Source: Branchinecta lynchi (Eukaryota > Arthropoda > Branchiopoda > Anostraca > Branchinectidae). Taken from it: 64,000 nucleotides of DNA. The notes beneath the pieces are model-generated. The model was not told the origin of the DNA. It saw nothing but the letters and a program-made list of their open reading frames with translations, and ran no database searches. Below are positions 10,024-21,019 of the stretch, piece by piece. Where the stretch lies: contig JAKZAP010000017.1 in assembly GCA_023053575.1 (NCBI GenBank), positions 8,501,501 to 8,565,500 of the forward strand, in the 5' to 3' direction. Each line of letters starts with the position of its first letter. The stretch's first letter is position 1. Both the position numbers and the translations under genes were made by a program.

Positions 10024-12247
10024 ATGGATGACTCCCCCAGTAAAGAAAAGAGGTTTCTTGATAGACCAACTACAAGCAGTATATCACTAGATGCAATGCC
10101 AATGGATACCTTTGCTGGATGTCTAAACTTGTCGAGGGATGACCCCCTTGATTACAGCTTTGTCACAGAAGAAGATTCACAGATATTGAACCTTTCTCTT
10201 GGACTTCTGCTTTCTGATCCTAAAACTGCTAATGAAAATTCGCCTTTAAACTTGACAGGAAAGTCAAGCTCCAAGTACTTGAGCTTTTTACATCCTGAGT
10301 TTTCCAAGCCTAGAGATGAAGGTGTATCTGAACTTGAGAGAGGCGACTTGTGTATCCAGTCGAATCCGCTTCGTCAAAGTGTACAAGTATTTGAAGCTCC
10401 AGATTTCTTGGGGATGAATGAGCTACAAGATCTTCGATTGAATGCAAACAGCAGTCCTTACTATATTTACGATATGATTAAAACAACGCAGCCGGATATC
10501 TGGCAATATGACAAACCCATGAACTATAGCCTAGAAATCTTACAGAAGATTGAAACTCAGCAGGGCTCCAAAGAGTTTGATGAAGCCTATAAAAATGTGG
10601 TAAAGTGTGAGCAAGAAAAGGAAAAGAGGGCCAAGTTAGCAAAAATGGAAAGAAAGCAGCTGGAAGAACCAGAACCATTCAGTCTAGACTATTCCTTCCC
10701 CTTTGAGCCATTGGAGTTAAAAGTGACAAAAGTAGCTGGAACAATAGGTGAAAAACAAAGAACTGAAAGCACTGGAAACAGTTACTTGAGTGAACCACGT
10801 GATTTGTCTGGCCCAAGAGTGGTCCCGGGGAAACCATTTGATGATGATTTGATAGGGTTTCCATCTGAACTCTTTGCATGTGACTTCCTTGTGGGATGCG
10901 ATAAACCAGTGAATATGTCCCCATTAAAAAAAATGCTGGGTCAGGCTGATGTGGTGAAAAAGCCAGCAGTGCCAAAACAGCTAGATTTTCAGTGTTCCTC
11001 AGGCCAAACTGCACTGCAGTTGCAGTATCAGGTGTCTGCTTTTAGTGCAGGGACAAGCACAAGTGCCTCATGTTTTCTCACTGAGGCAACTGTCTTACAT
11101 GCAGCTGGGTCCTCAGCTTCTAAAGGTTCCTTTTCAGGGAAGGGTAGGTCTTACAGTGGTAAGAAAAGACACAACGATGGCACAGTGAAGTTAACAAACA
11201 GCTTTCATTCATCTGAGCTCTACCAGATATCAGAAGGGGATCAGGGATTAAGAAATATTTCAGAAGGGACTGACGGTTTTAATGAGCCCGACTTGCAGCT
11301 TTGAAACATAATAGAAATCAGTGAAAATGAAAGTGGTACAGGTTTTCAGGCTGAACGCAATGTAGTTCCACATTCTTGGAGGAGCAAAGAGGGTGGCTGC
11401 AACCCAGTTCACAGAGTGGAGGAACCAGCTCTCAAAGGCATGCAATCGAAGGAATTTGTCATTCACAGTAAAAATCTGGTTCATAACACTAGTTTTGAGT
11501 CTCCCAAAGATTGTCAGACCTCTGCTTTGAAAGGACTTAAAGCAAACGAGTTTGTGTTACAAAGGGAAAATCTGGAATCTGATAGAAGTTATGGCTCTCA
11601 AAAAGACATTCACGCCCCAACTTCGAAAGACCTTAGAGCAAAAGATTGTGTACTTCAAAGGGAAGATCAAGCATCTAAAAGCAGCTTCAGCTCCTCGAAA
11701 GAGCATAAGAACCCTGTTTGCTTAAAACCGTTGAGATCAGGAGAGTTTGAGAACACTCGTGAGACTATTTGGATTCCGAAACAAAGCTCAGAAGTATTCA
11801 CTACAGCTCAAAATGCTGTAAGCAAGAACCTGTTCCTTAGTGGCAACTGTTTGTTGAGCAGAAATTCATCAAGCCCAAGCTGTATACGAGCACAAACCAC
11901 TCCCAGTTCAAGACCAATGGTGTCTGTTCCTAGGATGGACCAGTCTGAATTACCTGTGGCCAAGAAAAGCACACCATCTGCAATTCATGATTTAGTTCCG
12001 TCTCTACAACCTATAACTAATCCTTCCCAAGCCATAGTAACATGCGACCGGGACGTTTTAGGGCACTCTTCCCCTATCAAAGACCCTGGTGGACCTGGTA
12101 AGCGGCTGACACATAGGAAAATGAAACCGAGGTTTGACTTGGATTCTCTTGAGGAAAAAATGAAATTGTGTGAGAAGTGGGAGTATCTCTGTCCTATTTG
12201 CCTTGCTGGGTTTGACAACGATGAAGAGCATCGCAACCATATGAATG
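10024..12247 (+). CDS. C2H2 zinc-finger protein, long first coding exon (candidate CtBP-type repressor)
   Basis: A splice acceptor (ctattgcttttcag, ending 10,004) precedes the exon. The first in-frame ATG is at 10,024 in good context (gggcaATGg), so an upstream 5' UTR exon is expected. The exon is open to donor G|GTAAGC at 12,248, apart from one TGA at 11,302-11,304. The joined protein would be about 812 codons. The first half has repeated short motifs resembling the CtBP-binding consensus PxDLS: PLDYS (residues 41-45), PLNLT (74-78), then PMNYS, PRDLS and PVNMS. Downstream of the TGA are three to four copies of a 32-residue repeat (ALKGMQSKEF / ALKGLKANEF / TSKDLRAKDC). The exon ends inside a C2H2 finger (CPIC...HRNHMN) whose last histidine comes from the next exon. 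CtBP recruitment is inference; I do not recognise an orthologue. Confidence 0.75.
11302..11304 (+). other. In-frame TGA interrupting the zinc-finger reading frame
   Basis: The frame before the TGA (ending NEPDLQL) and after it (NIIEISENES...) is the same. No other stop occurs until beyond the exon donor at 12,248. It could be a CGA-to-TGA change, a sequencing error, or lie in an unused intron: GTAAGA at 11,159 to CAG at 11,407 would remove 249 nt in frame. A genuine disabled allele is also possible. Confidence 0.8.
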
Positions 12248-13835
12248 GTAAGCTTAAACATTTAGGTAGGCCTGTTCTGATTAAAGGACACCTTGCACTA
12301 CATAACGTTTCTGGTCAGATTTTCTATGGTAGTAGACCACTTTACAACTAAGCTCTTCTTACAGAGAACTGCACACGGCTCAGCTTTTTTAGCCTTTTTC
12401 CATTTCCCTTACCTTGGATGACAATCTTGGCAAAATCTGCATAACCGGTCTCAGGACGAACAAGCTCCTCAGAGACAATCGGGGGCATGATACATCATGT
12501 AAAAGAGAACAAACATGGCAAGGATGATAATCCGTGTATTCGTAATAGAGGAGATCTGATGCACTTATGAAGTGAATAATCTCAGGTACGAGAATGGATG
12601 GAAATACTGCCGAAGTAGAATGAATTACTATCATAAATACGACGTGTCCTTTAAGGGAAGTTTGAGCAGCCACTCCAGGGAGTTGCTGGCATCCCCGGAG
12701 TAAGCCCACCAGTAAAGGGGACTGAACGGAAATAGGTTGAAAAAAAATGTAACGACCCGTCTTACCTATATAAGGCCTACCATACTGCTTAACTGCATCT
12801 TCATAATCGTTCAATTCATTCTTATTCCCAAGCTTCCGAACTTACGTAATATACTAGCCTAGCCAACGGCCATTAGCCTACGCTGATGCTTGCATCTCCA
12901 TGATCGCGCTTTTCGAGCCAGATCAGGCTTCCTTGTATCGTTTTGGAGTTGATTGGTAAGCGATACCGGTTATGCAAGTTGTTCCGTGTTTCTCGTCAAA
13001 AACAAGGCAGGAATCATCCGAGAAGGGTTGGTAATCCATGGGAAACCCAGCAAAAATGGAAGAAAAGAATACAAATGCTCAATTTGACTGAAAAATGAGA
13101 CTGGTCGTTATGTGCGACTCTGCGAGGAGGCTGAGATGGGATGTTGTGGATATTGGTTTACCTAGGGCCGACAAGTTTCGAAGGCATGTCCGGAAGCTTT
13201 TATCGTGACATCAGCTGTCTATTTTTGCACCGAGGGTAAAAAGAGGAGGAATCTTGCATGGAACGAAAAGTGGAGATCCTTCTTCTTCGAAGCACGGAAA
13301 CGGCGGGAGATCTATCCCACGCGATCGGTAGAATTCTTTAGTTTGAATCCTCGGAAGCTTGTTTTTAGCCTTTATCTTGCTGGTTGACCCTTAGTGTGGA
13401 AAACGTACAAATAACGCCGCAATCAAAGAGGAAGAAAACAGCGGAGTACAAAAAGAAAAACAAAATAGAAAAGAACACTTGGCAACATACACTAAAATTG
13501 AAATGTATTTAAGTTTACTGGTTTAACGAGCAAGTACTCGGCAGGTTCATTGGATTTCTTTTTTTTTTTTGCAACCCGCTTCTTGAGTAAGCAGCAGAGT
13601 AATGTAAAAAAGAAAACACATTAAAAGGCATCTACTTTCAAAAAAGGAAAGTAGAATGCGTGTGTAGGCTTTGTTGACAGAACTTAGAATTACTCTCTTG
13701 TTGGGCACCACTGCACAAGCCTCCGTGGGCTCCGGATAGGCGCTGTGGACGCCTTTCAAATGGCGAGTCAGAAATAAATTACTTACTGTACAGCCAATTT
13801 GGGAGTGAGTAACCCCTCGGCCAACCCCTTTCCAG
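12248..13835 (+). other. Intron of the zinc-finger gene
   Basis: Donor GTAAGC at 12,248 and acceptor cccctttccag ending at 13,835. Reading through the donor gives an ORF to 12,351 that would destroy the finger, whereas splicing completes it. Apart from a LINE 3' fragment at 13,680-13,795, I recognise nothing in it; the minus-strand ORF at 12,389-12,814 matches no family I know. Confidence 0.75.
13680..13795 (+). mobile_element. LINE 3' tail fragment
   Basis: Contains 'cgcctttcaaatggcgagtcagaaataaattacttactg', the same hairpin, AAATAAATTA and TTAC-repeat arrangement as the LINE 3' ends at 62,230-62,283 and 23,180-23,215. It ends about 40 bases before the zinc-finger exon's splice acceptor. 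Confidence 0.5.
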
Positions 13836-14050
13836 ATCACAAGGAGATGCTCCCTTTTCGTTGCGAAACTTGTGATCAGCGATTCACTAGGAAGGAAGCA
13901 CTGAAGAAGCATGTGATACGACAGCACGAAATGCCCAAAGAACCGATTAAGTATGAATGCAGCTTTTGCCCCAAAATTTTTGTCAAGAAGAGGCGGTTCG
14001 AAGATCACCAGAAAACACATGAAGATAGAATGGAGAAGATCGCTGAATAG
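13836..14050 (+). CDS. C2H2 zinc-finger protein, last coding exon
   Basis: The exon joins in phase to 12,247 (codon G|AT). Splicing produces finger 1 as C-x2-C-x12-H-x3-H, exactly canonical, with the last histidine encoded here. Finger 2 is CETCDQRFTRKEALKKHVIR then QH. Finger 3 is CSFCPKIFVKKRRFEDHQKT then H. Three tandem C-terminal fingers suggest sequence-specific DNA binding in the nucleus (family knowledge). Stop TAG at 14,048-14,050. GTGAGC follows closely at 14,053, so an intron in the 3' UTR is possible. Confidence 0.85.
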
Positions 14051-14099
14051 AGGTGAGCTTTTTTTTTTTTAACCATAGCCTACTGTCAAGAACCAATAG

Positions 14100-14462
14100 T
14101 TGCTTTTTTGATCCAAATTCTCGCTTCTGAATTGTCGATTCTCGTACAAATTGCCGTTTTGCTCCTCTGACCTCTCCATTCTCTCTTTTGACAAAAACAC
14201 TAATTTTGCAGCTCGTCCGCAACCCGGTATACGTGTTTATGCATATTGAACAACCACACTCTGTTGACCAATCAGGGAGGAGAACGCAGAGAGGAGAATC
14301 AACAATTCACCATCGGAGCAACTCCTTGATTCTGCAGAATCGCGAGGCTTTCCCCGTTCTCGATTCTGACAAAAACGCAAGAAAAGGATCTCTGAATAGT
14401 AAAAAATCACGAAATAGGAGAATTCAGAGGAGAATCGCGAGGAGAATTCGGATAAAAAAGTA
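14100..14462 (+). repeat. Dispersed repeat C, copy 1
   Basis: It shares several blocks with the reverse complement of 26,800-27,185, including 'cgattctgacaaaaacgcaa', 'ttctgcagaatcgcgaggct' and 'aaataggagaattcagagga'. The ends are rich in gagaattc/gaattctc and partly inverted, suggesting a decayed miniature element. Confidence 0.55.
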
Positions 14463-14970
14463 ACTAATAATTCTGTTGGAAACTTTCATTTTCACTTCAG
14501 AGGACCCGTCGTGTGTAACGCCAATGCAACCTAATTGAATTCATTAATTCTTAAGCCGGAGATCCAGTTTCTAATATGCTACATTTTAAGCTCGAAAACG
14601 ATACCTCACTAACCTTTGCACTTGCCACGATTCACTATTTTCCATGCGCATTATGTTCCCTATAAGTGTAAAGTAACATATCTCAAGTTGTTGAAAAAAA
14701 CCAGATTATAATTGTTAGCAAAACTGCGAAAAACTTATGTTTTAGTTTCGGTTTAGAAACGTTGGAGAGCCCTGGTCTACGAGAAGTTCTCCGGCACTAG
14801 CTGCTGCCCAGCCTGTTCCGAAGTTGCAGCCAGTACCCGTTTCCCATAACCGATATAAAACAGAAGTTTCGTTCCGTCCTTCACTGACCTTTTGAACAGA
14901 CATTCCGTAACACCTCCATAATTGAATCGTACTTTTTTGTTTGTTGTTTTTATGGCACTTGCCTTCCGGC
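14463..14970. other. Unassigned stretch
   Basis: No gene or repeat recognised. Confidence 0.4.
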
Positions 14971-17165
14971 CAAGTGCCATATACTGATCACTTTTCCGTC
15001 GGTCGGTCGGTCAGTCCGGTGTTTGCGAGTTAGGGTACTTCCAGATGTGCTAGGACGATGAAACTTGGCAGGCATGTTAGGGACCCGACCAAACTAACTT
15101 GGAAATAGTCACTTGCTCGATCCGACCATCGTGGGGGAGGAAGGGGAGCCGGAATCCGGAACTTAGTGACATGCAAAACTTTCGAACGGGTGCTCGGAAC
15201 TTAATGAAGCTTGATATTTGAAAAGACGTTCCAGATGTCCCGTTTCAAGTCCGGACCGAATCCGATGAATGTGGAGGGGTGGGGGGGGGTCGTAGGGGGG
15301 AACCGGAAATCATGTGACACGGTTAGAGTCGAGCAATTGGGATGAAACTTGGTGGGAGGAACAAGCACAAGCCCTAGGTACATCGTTGACAGAACCAAAC
15401 CGGATTCGTGCACTGTGGGGGGAGTTGGAGGGGGGTTCCGGAATTCCGGTGATACGGAGTTAAGTTACTTCCAGATGGGCTAGGACAATGAACCTTGGAA
15501 GACAAGTCAGGGATCCGACCAGTTCAACCTGGAAATAGTCAACTTCTCGACCCGACCACCGTGGGGGAGTGGAGGGAGGGGAATCCGGAATCTTGAGGAC
15601 TGTATAACTTTGGCACTGGAACTTCGGATCTTAACGAAACTTGCTATTTGGAAAGACCTCGTGTCTAGGATGACCCATTTAAAGTCCGGACTGGATCCGA
15701 TGAATGGGGATTCGGAGGGGGAACCGAAAATATTGTGATACGCTTTGAGTGGAGCGATTAGGATGAAACTTGGTGGGAATAACAAGGACAAGAACTAGAT
15801 ACATCAGTGACTAAATCGGACCGGGTCCGGGCACTGTGAGGGGAGTTGTGGGGGGGGGAGGGTCCGGAATTCCGGTGACCGCAAATTAAGGTACTTCCAG
15901 ATGTGCTAGGGCTATGAAACTTGGCTTGAACATTAGAAACTTGACAAGATTGGCTTAGATATATGGCTCCGACCATCCCTTAAAGTACTAATCCTAACCA
16001 AAAAGTACAAAAAATACTTTTAAACAAAGAATACATTTTAACTCAAATTAATTTTTGGAACCCTTAAAGCACATCTCTTACTAGAAATGATCTTTTCCCC
16101 TATGAAATGAATCAGAAAAAGCGTTTTTGGAAATACCATTACTTTCCACCTAAAACTAGCTATTCTCCTGTTGGCTCTTGTCGACTATATCCAGCCTTCC
16201 TGCTCTCCGACGCGGCGGCTGGGCGCAAAACATTTGAAAATTGAACGTGCATTGATTAAAAAGTTGGAAAACGAAGCAAATAAAAGAAGTAATAAACAGA
16301 AGATTATGAACATCCTTATATGTGAAAGAGTTGTCAGCGGACATTGGAGATTCCGGCAAACTTTTCGTTGGGTGACGGGAAAACTCGGAAAGCCCGAGAA
16401 AGCGCTAAAATTCATAGTTACGAAACGAAACAATGGAGAAAGGTGGGAATTTTAGAAGCTTATAGTTCTATATGGGAGCTAAGTATATTATAAAAGGCAG
16501 AATGAGCAAGAGGGGTCCTTTAAAGTGTGTTTCTTAACCGAAAAGTAAAAAATACTTTAACGAAACGACATATATTCATGATTCCCATGGGCCCATGATC
16601 ATTTTTGCCTCAAGGGTTTTGCTTACAAGGGAGTTTCTTATAGTACAAACAGTAATTTTGAGCAAAATATAGATTTTCATATATTCAAGATTCCCGTGGG
16701 CCCATGATCATTTTTGCCTCAAGGGTTTTGCTTACAAGTGAATTTCTTATAGTACAAACAGTAATTTTGAGCAAAATATAGATTTTCATATATTCAGGAT
16801 TCCCGTGGGCCCATGATCATTTTTGCCTCAAGGGTTTTGCTTACAAGTGAATTTCTTATAGTAAGTACAAACAGTAATTTTGAGCAAAATATAGATTTTC
16901 ATGATTCCAATGAGCTTATTATCATTTGTGCTTCAAGAGTGTTCATTACAAATGAGTCCCTAACGCCCTTAAAGTGCGCATCATCATGGCCAAATGCACA
17001 GATAAAATTATTTTTACGAACAATACTTTCTCGTGATTTCTAAGGACCCATGATCATTCTTATCTGAATGGTTTTGCTTACAAATGATCGCGACAAACCC
17101 ACGAATTCCTTCCGTTATCCTCTGACCCAGTCTTGCAAGTGCCATATGAGCTTCCAGCTCTTGTT
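14971..17165 (+). mobile_element. Family B element, copy with both ends
   Basis: The left end is CAAGTGCCATATACTGATCA followed by a (GGTC)n run at about 14,999-15,015. The right end is CAAGTGCCATATGAGCTTCC then AGCTCTTGTTT, ending near 17,165, with a GAGCT/AGCTC hairpin. The interior has units of about 425 bp carrying 'gatgaaacttggcaggcat...gggacccgacc' and 'gatgaaacttggtgggagga', plus a separate 109-bp tandem array. No coding capacity. Architecture (microsatellite near the left end, tandem core, 3' hairpin) resembles non-autonomous Helentron-like elements (inference). Confidence 0.7.
16565..17040 (+). repeat. 109-bp tandem repeat, about four copies
   Basis: Copies start near 16,581, 16,690, 16,799 and 16,904 with 'attcccgtgggcccatgatc', then 'tttttgcctcaagggttttg' and 'gtaattttgagcaaaatata'. 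The first three are nearly identical, the fourth diverged. A diverged single unit recurs in the family B element at 25,330-25,420. Confidence 0.8.
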
Positions 17166-17295
17166 TAATTAAAGACTATAATTGTTGGTTATATCTAGTT
17201 TTTGGGATCCCAAAACGTAAGTGGATGGATACTTATGACATTTTAGTTGTTTTTCGGCACCGGCTGCTCCTACCGGAGGACGTCCATCAAGGGGT

Positions 17296-17886
17296 GTGTG
17301 TATATTTGTCCGGAATAATTTATCGGCATCTATCTTTGCGAAGAGTCAGTATTTTATGGCGATAAAAATATCAAATTTTATACTTTTTACGTGTTACTTG
17401 CCGACAAATTATCACAACACAGATTCTGATTTTGATTTTAATTTTGCGTGTTCACTTCTATCTCGAGCTTTTATTCAAATTCCGAGAGATTTTCAATGGC
17501 TAATTTGTGGCGATTTTAACTGCGATCTGAATGATTCTGATATTCGGACGTCAGCATTACTTTCTTTACTCCCGGCGTACCATCTTGTAGAGAAATCTTC
17601 ATCTGAAACGTATGTGCATAACTCAGGTTCAGTATCGGATCTGGACCACGTTGTAGCTTCAGATTCAACAATTGTTTCATCCCAGGTGCATGTTGGTTCT
17701 GATATACCGATAAGTGACCATCTTTATCTTTCTTTTAGTATTGTTATTCAAGATTTACCTATTTTAATTACTCGCCATTCTAGTCAAATTGTACGAAGCC
17801 TTAAATGGGACAAAGAAAATATACCTGAAAAAAGAGTACCAGAAAAAAGTACCATGATGAATCAGATAAGCTTTTATCTCAAATAA
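17296..17886 (+). pseudogene. LINE apurinic-like endonuclease, N-terminally truncated
   Basis: The late half of an exonuclease/endonuclease/phosphatase-fold domain. WLICGDFNCDLND (about 17,500-17,538) is the conserved GDFN motif, and 'ISDHLYLSFSI' (about 17,710-17,745) is the SDH motif that ends the domain. The N-terminal catalytic Asn and Glu blocks are missing, consistent with 5' truncation. The frame ends at 17,886, and the region to 18,162 is out of frame. Non-functional. Confidence 0.75.
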
Positions 17887-18162
17887 TTTTAAATTTTAAA
17901 TCATCAGATTGCTATGGATATTTTTTAACAAGAAATTGAGGGGCTAAAAAAGCTTTTGAAACTACTGTTTTCCGCCCCGGTTCTCGTATTTTTGCATGGA
18001 GTCTGAATCATGTTTTAGTACAAAGCCAAAAGAATGCGACTATTGCTTTTCAGCAGTGGAGATCTGCAGGAAGCCCCCGATTTGGACCTTTTTTCATTAA
18101 TATGAAGTCAACCAAGTCACTTTTCAGGTCCGAATTAAGATTTCACAACGAAGTTATTCGGG

Positions 18163-18867
18163 ATGAGATTGGAGCTAAAATTGCGGGAGACCCGAATTAG
18201 TTATGCAAGTTTGTTAAAAGTAAAAAAATCTAATTCAGAAATTAAAAGTTCTTTAAAAATTGAAGATTGGGTTTTTCATTTTAATAGTAGTTTTTCGGTG
18301 CAACATAACCAAGCCCATGACCGACTTGATCGTGAGTTGGATGAAGAGCTGTCAAAGCCAAGGCTGGTTTGTAAAATTGAAATCAATGAAGAAGATGTAA
18401 AAAACGGGACAAAACTACTTAAAAGTAAGCATTCATGTGACCATGACGGACTCCACTCAAACCACATCAAATGGGCCTCTCCAAATGCTATCCTTCTACT
18501 GTCTACGCTTTTTACAACTATTCTCTCTTCTGGTCTGCTTCCTACTAGTTTTTCGAGAGCTACAACCTCGCCAATCCCAAAGAAAGGAGGTAATCTTGAA
18601 CAGTGTGGTGGTTTTCGGCCAATTACGGTTTCTTGTCAAATAAGTAAACTTTTTGAAATCATTCTCCTAAAATATTTTGAGTCTTGTAATCAAGGGCTAA
18701 ATCAAATTGGATTTCGGAAGCATTTAAGTATGGATATAGCCCACACCCTCCTTGCTCGTATTGTTTCTTTTTGTAGTTCTAGGGAGAAGGCTTATGCTTT
18801 GGCACTAGATTTTGCTGCTGCGTACGATTCAGTTATTCATTCGTGGGCTGCTTGCTGCACTACTTAA
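18163..18867 (+). pseudogene. LINE reverse transcriptase, first half
   Basis: RT blocks seen: SCDHDGLHSNHIKWA, TSPIPKKGGN, GGFRPITVSCQISKLFE, QIGFRKHLSMDIAH and ALDFAAAYDSV (the first catalytic aspartate). The frame is lost near 18,835, where the next block continues in the overlapping ORF that begins at 18,812. Confidence 0.85.
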
Positions 18868-19708
18868 AAATAATATCCCTCTCCCTATAGTGTTAATGCT
18901 AAGAAAATGGTATAGTTCTTCTCGTCTGAGAATAAAATGGAAAAATAGTTACAGCGGATTTAATATAGTTCTAAAAAGGGGTTTAAGGCAAGGAAGCATT
19001 CTTTCGCCTATCATTTTTAATATTACTGTCTCAGCTTTGCTTGATCAGATTAGAACAACATTTGTTTATGGTAAAGGATACCTTTTATCTTGGATAGCAT
19101 ATGCAGATGATTTACTCCTTCTGAGTAGATCGGTAAAATCCCTCCAAGCTAATGTAAATTTTCTTGTTAAAGTTTTTTCTGACCACGGCCTTCTTTTTCG
19201 ACCAGAAAAATGTCAGTTACTAGTTCTGGGTCCTAGGCCGAATGATATAATAAATAATTTGGTTTCAGTTTCTATTAATAATTCAACTTTAAAACCGTTA
19301 GATTTTTTCACTTATCTTGGAGTGCCGTATAGCCCCACACTTTCATTGTGCCGTGCTTCAGTTTCAAAAGCATTTAAGTGTAGGATTGCAGCAAGATTTG
19401 GGGCAGTAATATCACTTCGCGATTATCTGTCTCGCCGATCTCTGGCAAAAGTTTTTAATACTGTTGCCCTTCCTCAGGCCCTTCTTTTTTCTCCTTTACT
19501 TCCTTTTTTCACATCGAGTAATTTCTCTCACATTGAAACTACCTTCTTCAACTTTGCCAAATATCTTTGTCGGATATCAAAATTTGAGTCGAATTCTTTT
19601 ATGATGAAGACATATCGATTAAAAACCCAATCGATATCATTAAAAAAAAACATGCTAATTTTCTTTCTAAAATTCCTCGAATCCATCACAACCTCACTGA
19701 GGCTGTAG
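18812..19708 (+). pseudogene. LINE reverse transcriptase, second half
   Basis: Continues the RT after a frameshift: GLRQGSILSPIIFNI (about 18,980-19,025) and the catalytic YADDLLLL near 19,101. The thumb region follows (PEKCQLLVLG, YLGVPYSPTLS). It ends at 19,708 without an RNase H domain. The 3' UTR runs to the (TTGAA)n tail at 19,921. Confidence 0.85.
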
Positions 19709-21019
19709 CTGATGGTTGAGTTATTACGCATACGTTTTATTTATTTTTTATTTAATTTTTTGGTTTGATATTGCTTGTTGATCTGTTTTATGCGATACGG
19801 CCTTGTTGTGTCATAGTAGTCGTTTTATATTTTTGGCCAGTCATGTATGTGTTTACTATGTTTTTTACTCTCCGATTTCTGGAGGAAATAAATTATTTGA
19901 ATTGAATTGAATTGAATTGAATCGCAAAAGTTGTCCGTCTGTAAGCACGATAACTCTCGAAGGGAATGAGATATTTTGATGAAACTTAGTGTGAAGATTC
20001 GTTGGGTCGTTGGACCAGTCAAGTTCGTAGATGGGCTTTGTAGCTCTACATTTAGGGGTGGGGGAGGGGGTTCAAATTAAGGGGCAAACAAAATATTTTG
20101 AAACAGCTAATTTGATAGTCGATTATGGGGTAAGAAGACATGCTGAACACGCTGGTGAAAACCATTTTGTCATCGGACAAGTAGTTCGCCCGGAATCCGG
20201 TCAAAACCGGAAAGTTTGTTTAAAGTAAAAGTTTTATTTGAAGTTGATTAAAATTTCGATTTAGCGGAAGGAAGACATGCTGAGGATGATGGTGAAAACC
20301 ATTTTCTTGACGGACAAGTAGTTCGCCCGGAATCCGGCCCAAACCGGAAAGTTTGTTAAAATTAAAAGTTTTATTTGGAGTTGATTAGATGTTCGATTTA
20401 GGGCAAGAAGACATGCTGAACACTTATGTGAACAAATTACCTACCTGGACATGTAGTTCCCCCCGAATCCGGCCAAGACCGGAAAATTGTTAGAAGCTTA
20501 AGTTTTATTTCTAGTTGATTAGATAACCGATTTAAGGGTAAGAAGAGATGCTGAATCCGTGTTTGACGGGAACGAGGTATTTTGAGGAAACTTGGCGTGA
20601 GGATTCTTTGCGTCAAGGCTCTGTAGCCCTAAGGGTGGGGGTTCAGATTTAGGGGCAAACAAAATATTTTCAAACACCTAATGAGATAGTCAATTAAGAG
20701 ATAAGAAGATATGTTGAACACGATCATGAAAACCACTTTCTCGCCGGAAAAGTAGTTAGTGTGGAATCCGGCCAAAACCTGAAAGTCTGTTAAAAGTAAA
20801 AGTTTTATTTGAAGTTGAGATGTTCTGCTCAGGGGTAAGAAGATAGGCTGAACGCTTATGTGAAAATCATTTTCAATCCGGACAAGTAGTTCTCGCGGAA
20901 TATGACCAAAACCGGAAGATTGGTTAGAAGCAGAAGTTTTATTTGTAGGTGATTAGATGTCCGATTTAGGGGTAAGAAAAGTTGCTGAATTTATATGACA
21001 ATAATTTTTTTACCCGGGT

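Larger units (their letters stand above)
17240..19921 (+). mobile_element. 5'-truncated, decayed CR1/L2-like LINE
   Basis: Contains a partial endonuclease ORF, RT ORFs separated by stops and a frameshift, a 3' UTR with a short hairpin (ctccgatttctggag) and the tail AAATAAATTATT followed by (TTGAA)n at 19,897-19,921. It is inserted in a family A element between 'gacat' and 'cgcaaaag'. No RNase H domain is seen. Clade assignment to CR1/L2 rests on the RT motifs and microsatellite tail and is tentative. Confidence 0.75.

Noticed and set aside
11302..11304. Selenocysteine at the in-frame TGA
   Set aside because: The protein is a zinc-finger type without redox motifs near the site, and no SECIS-like element was recognised.
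11159..11349. Intron GTAAGA...TTTTCAG that would skip the TGA
   Set aside because: 191 nt is not a multiple of three; the join produces an immediate TGA. A 249-nt alternative ending at 11,407 keeps the frame but has a poor pyrimidine tract.
12389..12814. 141-codon minus-strand ORF in the zinc-finger intron
   Set aside because: No recognisable domain or splice context; composition is unremarkable.
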